Assembly: GCF_039525805.1 (NCBI RefSeq)
Contig: NZ_BAAAHZ010000008.1
Direction: 5' to 3' (one strand)
Origin: Dietzia natronolimnaea
GTDB taxonomy: Bacteria > Actinomycetota > Actinomycetes > Mycobacteriales > Mycobacteriaceae
DNA: 64,000 bases
Positions within the stretch are counted from its first letter, which is position 1; each line of letters begins with the position of its first letter. A program made the position numbers and the translations under genes. A model generated the notes under the pieces. The model was not told the DNA's origin. It searched no databases and saw nothing but the letters and a program-made list of their open reading frames with translations. Shown here piece after piece: positions 42,109-49,709 of this stretch.

Positions 42109-42369
42109 TCAGAGCGCGTTGACGGCCTTGGCGAGCGACGACTTCTTGTTGGCGGCCTGGTTCTGGTGGATGACACCCTTGGTGGCGGCCTTGTCGAGCT
42201 GACGCGAGGTCGCGACGAGGAGGGCGCCGGCCTTGGCCTTGTCGCCGGCCTCGGTGGCCTCACGCAGGCTGCGGATGGCGGAACGCAGAGACGACTTGAT
42301 CGACTGGTTGCGGAGACGGTTGCGCTCGTTGGTGAGGTTCCGCTTCTTCTGGGACTTGATGTTTGCCAC
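42109..42369 (-). CDS. rpsT: 30S ribosomal protein S20
   Basis: Small-subunit protein that binds 16S rRNA early in assembly. The 86-residue basic protein starts with ANIKSQKKRN and has the family's helical RNLTNERNRLRNQSIKSS block and the TKGVIHQNQAANKKS motif. The start is GTG 42369, with AAGGTGTG upstream. It is transcribed alone, opposite to holA. The 207-base gap before the next gene holds its promoter region, but I could not fix a -35/-10 pair. Confidence 0.97.
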   Translation of the reverse strand: MANIKSQKKRNLTNERNRLRNQSIKSSLRSAIRSLREATEAGDKAKAGALLVATSRQLDKAATKGVIHQNQAANKKSSLAKAVNAL

Positions 42370-42576
42370 TGGTCACACCTTCGGTCGTGTGTCGACGGCT
42401 CCGCGGGGGATCCGGTCGATCTGATGTCATGTCTCTAGTCCGCTCGAACACGCGCAATGCGATCCGGTGGACACCGACGACCCACTTTACCAGCGGCGGC
42501 GTCACCGGCCAAAACGCGTCACGGGTGGGCGAGCACCCGGTCGGGCCCGTGTCGGGCTGCCCGCCACCACCGCCCG

Positions 42577-43125
42577 TCAGCGCCAGCCGTAGTCCGAGCG
42601 CAACCGGTCAGCGACCCGGTCGAACGTGGCGCGGGAGCAGACGGCCCCCTCGCGCCGGATGCCCTGTTCGGGCACGTCCAGCACGCGGTCCAGGCGGACC
42701 CAGCTCGGTCGGCCCTCCGGGTCCCACGGCCCGGTGCCGAGCCCGAGCCACCCCTCGTCGTCGTCCCGCCTGTCCTGCGAGGAGAGCATGAGGCCGAGCA
42801 GTCGATCGCCGTCGCGGCCCACCACCAGGACCGGACGGTCCTTCCCGCGTCCGTCGGCCTCCTCGAACTCGACCCACGTCCACACGATCTCTCCCGGATC
42901 GGCCCGACCGTCGAGGTCGGGTGCGTAGGAGACGGTCCGCGCGCGACTCGACGTGGGCACGGTCCCGGACGTGGTGGGTCGTCCCGCCCCCACGGCCCCA
43001 CGCGGCGCGGCGGAGGTGATCCCGCGATCCTCGAGGCGCCGACGCACCTCGAGGGCCACCGTCGGTCCGTACTTGCGGCTCATCCGGGCCGCGGTGCGAC
43101 CCATCCGGGCCCAGTCGATCGCCAT
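42577..43125 (-). CDS. PemK/MazF-like domain protein, orphan
   Basis: A 182-residue protein. The C-terminal about 115 residues resemble the PemK/MazF fold: PGEIVWTWVEFEE, then the KDRPVLVVGRDGDRLLGLML block, and SWVRLDRVLDVPEQ. The N-terminal 60 residues are basic (WARMGRTAARMSRKYGPTVALE) and have no toxin equivalent. No antitoxin gene is adjacent. A similar stand-alone gene lies at the same place before lepA in Mycobacterium, so a housekeeping role is more likely than a toxin-antitoxin module. A TACCCT hexamer seven bases before the ATG suggests a leaderless transcript. Confidence 0.75.
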   Translation of the reverse strand: MAIDWARMGRTAARMSRKYGPTVALEVRRRLEDRGITSAAPRGAVGAGRPTTSGTVPTSSRARTVSYAPDLDGRADPGEIVWTWVEFEEADGRGKDRPVLVVGRDGDRLLGLMLSSQDRRDDDEGWLGLGTGPWDPEGRPSWVRLDRVLDVPEQGIRREGAVCSRATFDRVADRLRSDYGWR

Positions 43126-43132
43126 GTCCGCC

Positions 43133-43152
43133 AGGGTAACGGCATCTAGGAT
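43133..43152. promoter_or_regulatory. Back-to-back leaderless -10 elements
   Basis: TACCCT on the minus strand (43133-43138, seven bases before ATG 43125) and TAGGAT on the plus strand (43147-43152, eight bases before ATG 43161) fill a 35-base gap between divergent genes. There is no room for conventional leaders. Confidence 0.45.
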
Positions 43153-43160
43153 CCCGGTTC

Positions 43161-43883
43161 ATGGACATCCTGTTAGCAGTGGTGTGGTCGGACGACCCGG
43201 AACGTGCCGGGCCCGACGCCTCCCGGCTGCGGTCGGACATCGCCCGGGCGGTGGACGGCCCGCTCGCCGACCTCGGGGTGACCGAGTACGTGGTGAACGT
43301 CCGCGACGAGGCGGTGGCCGGCGCGATGATCGACGTGCAGGTGACCCCGCGGCCGGTGCTCGCGGCGGTCCGCGCGCGGGTGCCGGTGGCCTCGGCCACC
43401 GCCTGCGCCGGCGTCCTCGACGCCCTTCGCGGTCTGGGCCCGGTCTCCGCGTGGTCGGTGACCGGATCGGAGCCGCTCCGCGTGCCGGAGCCGGGGGAGG
43501 ACGGGAGGTGTCCCGGGATGGCCAATCTGGCCTTCCTGCGTCGCCCCGGGCGGCTGGACCGCGACGAATGGCTGCGCGTCTGGCTCGAGGAGCACACGCC
43601 GGTGGCGATCGAGACGCAGTCCACCACCGCCTACACCCAGCACGTGGTGGTCCGCGCGCTGACCGGGGACGCGCCGGAGATCGCGGGGATCGTCGAGGAG
43701 GTGTTCCCGATCGAGGCGGCCGGGGACCTCGGGGTGTTCTTCGACTCCCGGGGCAGCGATGAGAGGATGAGCCACAACATCAAGGCCATGACCGCCTCGA
43801 CGGCCCGGTTCCTCGACGACGGCACGGTCGACGCGATCCCCACGGGACGGTACGTGATGCGTATCCGGAGCCCGCACGTGTGA
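43161..43883 (+). CDS. EthD-domain-like protein
   Basis: A 240-residue protein of unknown function. The C-terminal half has the dimeric alpha-beta barrel pattern of EthD: MANLAFLRRPGRLDRDEWLRVW, EEHTPVAIETQ and YTQHVVVRAL, and ends ARFLDDGTVDAIPTGRYVMR. The N-terminal half (MDILLAVVWSDDPERAG) may be a second, diverged copy of the same fold. No catalytic residue can be named. The lepA promoter overlaps its last codons. EthD proteins accompany some oxygenase systems, but nothing here indicates a substrate. Confidence 0.7.
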   Translation: MDILLAVVWSDDPERAGPDASRLRSDIARAVDGPLADLGVTEYVVNVRDEAVAGAMIDVQVTPRPVLAAVRARVPVASATACAGVLDALRGLGPVSAWSVTGSEPLRVPEPGEDGRCPGMANLAFLRRPGRLDRDEWLRVWLEEHTPVAIETQSTTAYTQHVVVRALTGDAPEIAGIVEEVFPIEAAGDLGVFFDSRGSDERMSHNIKAMTASTARFLDDGTVDAIPTGRYVMRIRSPHV

Positions 43884-43887
43884 CAAT
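43879..43887 (+). promoter_or_regulatory. Extended -10 promoter of lepA
   Basis: TGT followed by GACAAT, at the very end of the EthD-like gene, about 55 bases before the lepA start. It has the same element type as the rne and recO promoters. Confidence 0.4.
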
Positions 43888-43941
43888 GGGGGCATCGCCC
43901 GGTCGGACCGCACCCCGCCACGCCCGGGCCCGCCTCCAGGA

Positions 43942-45801
43942 GTGATCGAGATTCCCAACTTCGCAGAGACGACGTTCACCGATCCGGCCAGGATCAGGAA
44001 CTTCTGCATCATCGCGCACATCGACCACGGCAAGTCGACGCTGGCCGACCGCATGCTGCAGATCACCGGTGTGGTCGAGGAGCGGCTCATGCGGGCCCAG
44101 TACCTCGACCGCATGGACATCGAGCGCGAACGCGGCATCACCATCAAGGCGCAGAACGTCCGCCTGCCGTGGGTGCCGCGCTCCGGTGCCCACGAGGGTG
44201 AGGAGATCGTGCTGCACATGATCGACACCCCGGGCCACGTGGACTTCACCTACGAGGTGTCCCGTGCCCTCGAGGCGTGCGAGGGGGCGATCCTGCTGGT
44301 GGACGCCGCGCAGGGCATCGAGGCGCAGACGCTGGCCAACCTGTACCTGGCCATGGAGAACGACCTCGAGATCATCCCGGTGCTCAACAAGATCGACCTC
44401 CCCGCGGCGGACCCGGACCGCTTCGCCGAGGAGATCTCCCACATCGTGGGGTGCGAGCCGGAGGACGTCCTGCGGGTCTCCGGCAAGACGGGCGTGGGCG
44501 TCGAGGAACTGCTGGACAAGGTGTGTGACGTGATCCCCGCGCCGGTGGGCGACCCGGACGCCCCGGCCCGCGCGATGATCTTCGACTCGGTCTACGACAC
44601 CTACCGCGGCGTGGTCACCTACGTCCGGGTCTTCGACGGGACGCTGAATCCGCGCGAGAAGGTCAGGATGATGTCGACGGGGTCGACGCACGAGGCGCTC
44701 GAGGTCGGGATCATCTCGCCGGAACCCAAGGTGACCAAGGGGTTGGGCCCGGGCGAGGTCGGGTACCTGATCACCGGGGTCAAGGACGTCCGCCAGTCCA
44801 AGGTCGGTGACACGATCACCAGTGCCCGCGGCGGGGCGGAGGAGCCTCTGGCGGGGTACAAGGAGCCCAACCCCATGGTGTTCTCCGGGCTGTACCCGAT
44901 CGACGGCTCCGACTACCCGGTCCTGCGCGACGCCCTGGACAAGCTGCAGCTCAACGACGCGTCGCTCGACTACGAGCCGGAGACCTCCGTCGCGCTCGGT
45001 TTCGGCTTCCGCTGCGGTTTCCTGGGTCTGCTGCACATGGAGATCACCCGGGACCGGTTGGAGCGGGAGTTCAACCTCGCCCTGATCTCCACCGCGCCGA
45101 ACGTGGTGTACCGAGTGGTCGCCGAGGACGGAACCGAGCACCAGGTCACCAACCCGTCGTACTGGCCCGAGGGCAAGCACCGCGAGATCTTCGAGCCGAT
45201 CGTCAAGTGCACGATCATCGTGCCCAGCGAGTTCGTGGGCACCGTCATGGAACTGTGCCAGTCCAAGCGCGGCGAGATGAAGGGCATGGACTACCTGTCC
45301 GAGACCCGCGTGGAGCTGCGCTACGTCATGCCGATGGGCGAGATCATCTTCGACTTCTTCGACTCGCTCAAGTCCCGCACCAAGGGATACGCGTCGATGG
45401 ACTACGAGGAGGCCGGCGAGCAGGCGTCCGATCTGGTCAAGGTCGACATCCTGCTGCAGGGGGAGGCCGTGGACGCGTTCTCCGCGATCGTGCACCGGGA
45501 CTACGCGCAGGCCTACGGCAACAAGATGACGGGCAAGCTCAAGGAGCTCATCCCGCGTCAGCAGTACGAGGTGCCCATCCAGGCGGCGATCGGCGCGAAG
45601 ATCATCTCCCGCGAGAACATCCGCGCCATCCGCAAGGACGTGCTCTCCAAGTGCTACGGCGGCGACATCAGCCGCAAGCGCAAGCTGCTCGAGAAGCAGA
45701 AGGAGGGCAAGAAGCGCATGAAGTCGATCGGTCGCGTGGACGTCCCCCAGGAGGCCTTCGTGGCCGCGCTGTCCGCGGACTCGAGCGCGGACAAGAAGTG
45801 A
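43942..45801 (+). CDS. lepA: Elongation factor 4
   Basis: Ribosome-bound GTPase that back-translocates or aids initiation-complex formation. The 619-residue protein has G1 AHIDHGKST (from about residue 25), G2 RERGITIK, G3 DTPGHVDF, G4 NKIDL and G5 SGKTGVGV, EF-G-like domains II, III and V, and the LepA C-terminal domain with RKDVLSKCYGGDISRKRKLLEKQKEGKKRMK. The start is taken as GTG 43942, but AGGAG ends at that codon. An ATT at 43951 has AGGAG at ideal spacing, and the conserved EIP segment begins just there. The stop lies in a 17-base tandem duplication. Confidence 0.95.
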   Translation: MIEIPNFAETTFTDPARIRNFCIIAHIDHGKSTLADRMLQITGVVEERLMRAQYLDRMDIERERGITIKAQNVRLPWVPRSGAHEGEEIVLHMIDTPGHVDFTYEVSRALEACEGAILLVDAAQGIEAQTLANLYLAMENDLEIIPVLNKIDLPAADPDRFAEEISHIVGCEPEDVLRVSGKTGVGVEELLDKVCDVIPAPVGDPDAPARAMIFDSVYDTYRGVVTYVRVFDGTLNPREKVRMMSTGSTHEALEVGIISPEPKVTKGLGPGEVGYLITGVKDVRQSKVGDTITSARGGAEEPLAGYKEPNPMVFSGLYPIDGSDYPVLRDALDKLQLNDASLDYEPETSVALGFGFRCGFLGLLHMEITRDRLEREFNLALISTAPNVVYRVVAEDGTEHQVTNPSYWPEGKHREIFEPIVKCTIIVPSEFVGTVMELCQSKRGEMKGMDYLSETRVELRYVMPMGEIIFDFFDSLKSRTKGYASMDYEEAGEQASDLVKVDILLQGEAVDAFSAIVHRDYAQAYGNKMTGKLKELIPRQQYEVPIQAAIGAKIISRENIRAIRKDVLSKCYGGDISRKRKLLEKQKEGKKRMKSIGRVDVPQEAFVAALSADSSADKK

Positions 45802-45816
45802 GCGCGGACGAGTAGT
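45783..45816 (+). repeat. 17-bp tandem duplication across the lepA stop
   Basis: GAGCGCGGACAAGAAGT (45783-45799) and GAGCGCGGACGAGTAGT (45800-45816) are adjacent imperfect copies. The lepA stop codon begins on the last base of the first copy. Confidence 0.75.
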
Positions 45817-45840
45817 AGCGGCCGTCGGGTCCGCCCGGGC

Positions 45841-46359
45841 TCACGCCCAGGTCCTCGCTCTGTGTCGCCGTACGGCGGACCGGTTGGTGCAGCGGGTCGA
45901 GCAGTACCGCTTGCGTCCGTTGCGGGTGGTGTCGGCGAAGACGTCCGCGCAGTCGTCGGCCGCACACCGGGCCAGACGGTCGATGCCGCGTGAGGTCAGG
46001 TGGAGTGCGGTGCCCACGGAGAACATGGCGGTGAGCAGTCGGGCGAACGAGACGTCGTCCGCGCGGTAGTGCACGTGCCAGTGGCCGTCGTGGTCGGTCA
46101 GGCGTGGCGGCGCCGAGTGGTCGGCGAGCAGGGCGTTGAGGGCGTCGGCCCGCCCGCGGGGGTCGGTGGTGTCGACGACGACGAGCCAGTCGTCGAGAAA
46201 CGTCAGCACCTCCTCGAGGTCCTCGTCACACGCCCCCCGGTCGATGGTCACCCCCGATTCGCGGCAGCGGTCCACCAGTTCGCGGGTGGTGCGGGGGCGG
46301 CGGTTCGCCAGGTCGGCGGCGAGGGTCACCGGATCGGCCCCGTAAGGGTTGATATACAC
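45841..46359 (-). CDS. CGNR zinc-finger regulator (ABATE/DUF1470-type)
   Basis: Predicted stress-related transcriptional regulator of 172 residues. An N-terminal ABATE-like ligand domain is followed by a C-terminal CGNR zinc finger: RCAADDCADVF, then KRYCSTRCTNRSAVRRHRAR, with four zinc cysteines and a basic DNA-contact end (the motif letters here are CTNR). The start is set at GTG 46359 (VYINPYGADP), with TGTAAT six bases upstream as a leaderless promoter; ATG 46398 would overlap the divergent transporter gene. It probably controls itself and that transporter through the inverted repeat between them. Confidence 0.8.
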   Translation of the reverse strand: MYINPYGADPVTLAADLANRRPRTTRELVDRCRESGVTIDRGACDEDLEEVLTFLDDWLVVVDTTDPRGRADALNALLADHSAPPRLTDHDGHWHVHYRADDVSFARLLTAMFSVGTALHLTSRGIDRLARCAADDCADVFADTTRNGRKRYCSTRCTNRSAVRRHRARTWA

Positions 46360-46361
46360 AA

Positions 46362-46385
46362 ACCGATTACAGCACAGTGATCGGT
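46362..46385. promoter_or_regulatory. Divergent promoter and candidate CGNR operator
   Basis: ACCGAT (46362-46367) and ATCGGT (46380-46385) form a perfect inverted repeat with a 12-base spacer that fills the gap between the two divergent genes. Minus-strand TGTAAT (46366-46371) lies six bases before GTG 46359. On the plus strand CACAGT (46373-46378) lies seven bases before ATG 46386. Confidence 0.45.
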
Positions 46386-47207
46386 ATGCCTCAGTCATTC
46401 GCGGGTCTGGCCGCGTCCCCGGCGGTGGGGGTCTCCGTGTGGGTCCTGGCCGCGCTCGTGCTGGCCGCGTTCGTCGCCGGCTGGGTCGACTCGGTGGTCG
46501 GCGGGGGAGGACTCATCCAGCTCCCGGCGCTGGTGCTCGGACTGCCCGCGGATGCCTCGACCCCGGAGATCCTCGGGACCAACAAACTCTCCTCGGTCGC
46601 CGGGACGCTGGTCGCCTCCCTGACCTACCTGCGCCGGATCCGGGTGCCGATCGGGATGGTGCTCCCGCTGGTGGTCGCGGCGTTCGCCGGGTCGGCCGCC
46701 GGCTCGTCGGTCGCCAGGTTCATCCCGAGGGACCTGCTCACGCCGGTCGTCCTGGTGGCCGTCATCGTGGTGGGCGCCTACACGTGGTTCCGGCCCACCA
46801 TGGGTCGCACCCACGAGAACCGGTACACCGGGTGGGCGCGCATCTGGCGATCGGCGCTGATCGGTCTGCTGATCGGGTTCTACGACGGGGTCCTGGGTCC
46901 GGGGACCGGGTCGTTCTTCGTGATCGCGATCGTCGCGTTCCTGGGCTTCGGCTTCCTGCAGGGGACCGTGGCGGCCAAGCTCGCCAACCTCACCACCAAC
47001 ATCGCCTCGATCCTGGTGTTCGGCATCCACGGCGAGGTGCTGTGGCTCATCGGTGGCTGTATGGCGGTGGCCAACCTCACCGGGGGGTTCATCGGCGCGC
47101 GGATGGCGATGCGACACGGCAACGAGTTCATCCGGGTGGTGTTCCTCGTGGTCATCGGCATCCTGGCGGTCAAGTTGGCGTGGGACACGGTGGCCCAGTG
47201 GACGTGA
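46386..47207 (+). CDS. TSUP (TauE/SafE) family transporter
   Basis: A 273-residue membrane protein with about eight hydrophobic segments and the family duplication: AGWVDSVVGGGGLIQLPALV in the N half and GFYDGVLGPGTGSFFVI in the C half. TSUP proteins move sulfite, sulfonates or other organosulfur anions; the substrate is not known here. I take ATG 46386; GTG 46377 is an in-frame alternative. It is divergent from the CGNR regulator, its likely controller, and followed by an M3 peptidase with its own promoter. Confidence 0.88.
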   Translation: MPQSFAGLAASPAVGVSVWVLAALVLAAFVAGWVDSVVGGGGLIQLPALVLGLPADASTPEILGTNKLSSVAGTLVASLTYLRRIRVPIGMVLPLVVAAFAGSAAGSSVARFIPRDLLTPVVLVAVIVVGAYTWFRPTMGRTHENRYTGWARIWRSALIGLLIGFYDGVLGPGTGSFFVIAIVAFLGFGFLQGTVAAKLANLTTNIASILVFGIHGEVLWLIGGCMAVANLTGGFIGARMAMRHGNEFIRVVFLVVIGILAVKLAWDTVAQWT

Positions 47208-47227
47208 GGCGTCCCGCGGAGCCGACG

Positions 47228-47233
47228 TAGACT
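47228..47233 (+). promoter_or_regulatory. Candidate leaderless -10 of the M3 peptidase
   Basis: TAGACT is followed by seven bases and ATG 47241, with no Shine-Dalgarno. Confidence 0.45.
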
Positions 47234-47240
47234 CGCCCCC

Positions 47241-49349
47241 ATGACCCTCCCGAGCCCCGAACCCGGCCGCCACCCGCTGCTCGACGAGTCACCGTTGCCG
47301 TACGGGTTGCCCGACTTCGCGGCGATCGACGAGGCGGAACTGGAGCCGGCCATCCGGACGGCGATCGACGACCACGCGGCCGAGGTCGCGGCGATCGTGG
47401 CCAACCCGGAACCGCCGTCCGTCGCCAACACGGTCATCGCCCTCGAGCGGTCGGGCCGGGCGCTCCACCGGGTCCTGTCGGTGTTCTACGGGCTCCTCGG
47501 TCCGGATGCGACCCCCGCCCGGCTCGACGTGGACCGGGTGGTCTCGCCGCTCCTGGCCGCCCACGGCTCGGCCGTCATGACCGATCAGGGCCTCCACGCG
47601 CGGGTCGACGCCGTCCACTCGGCGTTGGAGTCGGGGGAGCTGGAGGTCGACGACGAGACCGCGCGGCTGATCCGTCGGCATCACCGTGACCTCCTCCGGG
47701 CGGGTGCGGGACTCGACGAGGCGGGCCGCGAGCGGCTGACGGCGATCGACACCCGGTTGGCCGAACTGACCACGGCGTTCGGGGAGAACCTGCTCGCCTC
47801 CACCGCCGAGCTCGCCGTCCCCGTGACCGACGAGGCGGAGCTGGCCGGGCTGCCCGCGTCCATGCGCTCATCGCTCGCCGCCGCGGCCGCGGAGGCGGGA
47901 CGCGAGGGTTGGCTCATCCCGCTGGGACTGCCCACGGTGCAGCCGATCTCCGCGTGGCTGGACCATCAGGGTCTGCGGCGGCGGGTCATGGAGGCCTCGC
48001 TGCGACGGGGTTCGACCCCGGAGCACGACAACTCCCCGATCGTCCTGGAGATCGTCCGGCTCCGCGCCGAGCGCGCGCACCTGTTGGGGCTGGGCTCCCA
48101 CGCCGAGCACGTACTCGCCGTGGAGACGGCCGGGTCGCCCGAGGCGGCACGAGGTCTGCTGCTCGACGTGGTCGACGCCGCCGTCACCAATGCCCGCAAC
48201 GAGGCCAAGGACCTGCTCGGCGGGGAGGACCGCGAGTTGAACCCGGCCGACTGGGCCTGGGAGTCCGAGCGGCTGCGCGCCGACCGCTTCCAGGTGGACG
48301 ACGCACGCGTCCGGCCGTACTTCGAGCTCGAGCGCGTGCTGCGCGACGCGGTCATGCACTCGGCCTCCGAACTCTACGGCCTGCGCTTCGCCGAGCGGAC
48401 GGACCTGCGCGGATTCCTCCCGGACGTCCGGGTGATCGAGGTCTTCGACGACCAGCGGGACCAGCCCGACGCCGGGATCGGTCTGCTGCTCCTCGACTAC
48501 TACGCACGTCCGACCAAGCGGGGCGGGGCCTGGATGAGTTCGTTCCGCGACCAGTCCCGGCTCCTGGATTCGCGTCCCGTCGTCGTCAACGTCATGAACC
48601 TGTCCCGCCCCGCGGCGGGTGAGCCGACGCTGCTCACCATGGACGAGGTCACGACGATGTTCCACGAGTTCGGGCACGCCCTCCACGGCCTGCTCTCGGA
48701 CGTGGAGTACCCGGTGTTCTCCGGGACCTCGGTGCCCCGCGACTTCGTCGAGTTCCCCTCACAGGTCAACGAGATGTGGGCGCGCCGGCCGGAGATGCTC
48801 GCGCGATACGCCCGGCACGTGGAGACGGGGGAGCCGATCGCCGAGGATCTGGTCGCGCGGATGCGGGAGGCCGAACGCTTCGGTGAGGGGCAGGCCACCG
48901 TCGAGTACCTCGCCGCCGCCCTACTGGACCTGGCCTGGCACTCGCTGACCCTCGAGGAGGCCGAGGCGGTGACGGATGTCGACGAGTTCGAGGCCAGGGT
49001 GCTGGCCGAGGCGGGACTGGACGTCCCCGGCGTCGAGCCCAGGTACCGGTCGCGGTACTTCCAGCACATCTTCGCCGGCGGGTACTCGGCGGCCTACTAC
49101 TCCTACTTCTGGGCCGAGGTGCTCGACGCGGACGCCGCCGAGTGGTTCGCCGAACGTGGGGGACTGCAGCGGTCCTCGGGGGACGCGATGCGCCGTGAGG
49201 TCCTGTCCCGCGGCGGGGCGATCGACTTCCTCGACGCCTACCGGGCGATGCGCGGTGCGGACCCGAGTCCCTCGGCGCTGCTGCGCCGCCGGGGCCTGGA
49301 CAGTTCGGTGGTGGGCGGCCGCGAGGTCGCCACCGCCGGCCGGTCGTAG
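47241..49349 (+). CDS. M3-family metallopeptidase (peptidyl-dipeptidase/oligopeptidase)
   Basis: Cytosolic zinc oligopeptidase of 702 residues, of the Dcp/OpdA/thimet type, that degrades short peptides. The zinc motif is H475-E-F-G-H479 in TMFHEFGHALHGLL; the downstream glutamate and GSxVPRDFVEFPSQVNE-like segment (GTSVPRDFVEFPSQVNEMW) are present, as is the C-terminal YSAAYYSYFWAEVLDADAAEWF substrate-binding tyrosine region. There is no signal peptide. The overall layout and length fit the Dcp branch. The start is ATG 47241. Two tiny membrane-protein genes follow directly. Confidence 0.94.
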   Translation: MTLPSPEPGRHPLLDESPLPYGLPDFAAIDEAELEPAIRTAIDDHAAEVAAIVANPEPPSVANTVIALERSGRALHRVLSVFYGLLGPDATPARLDVDRVVSPLLAAHGSAVMTDQGLHARVDAVHSALESGELEVDDETARLIRRHHRDLLRAGAGLDEAGRERLTAIDTRLAELTTAFGENLLASTAELAVPVTDEAELAGLPASMRSSLAAAAAEAGREGWLIPLGLPTVQPISAWLDHQGLRRRVMEASLRRGSTPEHDNSPIVLEIVRLRAERAHLLGLGSHAEHVLAVETAGSPEAARGLLLDVVDAAVTNARNEAKDLLGGEDRELNPADWAWESERLRADRFQVDDARVRPYFELERVLRDAVMHSASELYGLRFAERTDLRGFLPDVRVIEVFDDQRDQPDAGIGLLLLDYYARPTKRGGAWMSSFRDQSRLLDSRPVVVNVMNLSRPAAGEPTLLTMDEVTTMFHEFGHALHGLLSDVEYPVFSGTSVPRDFVEFPSQVNEMWARRPEMLARYARHVETGEPIAEDLVARMREAERFGEGQATVEYLAAALLDLAWHSLTLEEAEAVTDVDEFEARVLAEAGLDVPGVEPRYRSRYFQHIFAGGYSAAYYSYFWAEVLDADAAEWFAERGGLQRSSGDAMRREVLSRGGAIDFLDAYRAMRGADPSPSALLRRRGLDSSVVGGREVATAGRS

Positions 49350-49358
49350 GATCGATCC

Positions 49359-49568
49359 GTGACGGCATTCCTCGAGTTCTGGGACAGGGTCGAGCTCTGG
49401 CTCGCCACCCTGCCGTTCCCCCTGCAGGTGTTCATCATGCTCGCCGCCGGAGTCCCGCTGTTCTTCCTGGTCGCGGTGGTCGTCGAGCGGGTGGCCGATG
49501 TGCTCGTGCACGGGTTCCGGGGGCTCGTCGCCGCCGGGGACCCCGAGACCGGGAAGGAGGTCCTCTGA
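49359..49568 (+). CDS. Small single-TM protein
   Basis: I do not recognise this 69-residue protein. It has an amphipathic N-terminus (FLEFWDRVELWLATLP), one strong TM segment (VFIMLAAGVPLFFLVAVVV) and a short, charged C-terminal part. The start is GTG 49359; AGGA at 49347-49350, overlapping the M3 peptidase stop, serves as Shine-Dalgarno. The stop overlaps the start of an even smaller membrane protein (TGATG), which supports both being real. The function is unknown. Confidence 0.6.
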   Translation: MTAFLEFWDRVELWLATLPFPLQVFIMLAAGVPLFFLVAVVVERVADVLVHGFRGLVAAGDPETGKEVL

Positions 49569-49651
49569 TGCCCCGGTCGCGTGTGACTCTCGCCCTGATC
49601 CTGCTGATCGCGCTCGTCGTGATCGCGTGGCTCATCCTCGACGTCTGGTGA
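49568..49651 (+). CDS. 27-residue hydrophobic mini-protein
   Basis: An ORF of 27 codons starting at ATG 49568, which shares its A with the previous stop (TGATG). After five residues (MPRSR) it is almost entirely hydrophobic: TLALILLIALVVIAWLILDVW, enough for one membrane helix with a positive-inside N-terminus. AAGGAGG (49555-49561) lies six bases before its ATG and is a strong Shine-Dalgarno. This supports translation coupled to the 69-residue protein. The function is unknown. Confidence 0.55.
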   Translation: MPRSRVTLALILLIALVVIAWLILDVW

Positions 49652-49697
49652 GGACAGGCCGTCGGCGGAACCGACTCTGCGGGACGGACTCCGGACG

Positions 49698-49703
49698 TAC
49701 ACT
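49698..49703 (+). promoter_or_regulatory. Candidate leaderless -10 of WS/DGAT
   Basis: TACACT is followed by six bases and ATG 49710, with no Shine-Dalgarno. Confidence 0.45.
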
Positions 49704-49709
49704 CCCTCC

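Noticed and set aside
42577..43125. Toxin-antitoxin module
   Set aside because: No antitoxin-sized gene is adjacent on either strand, and the gene is in a conserved housekeeping position.
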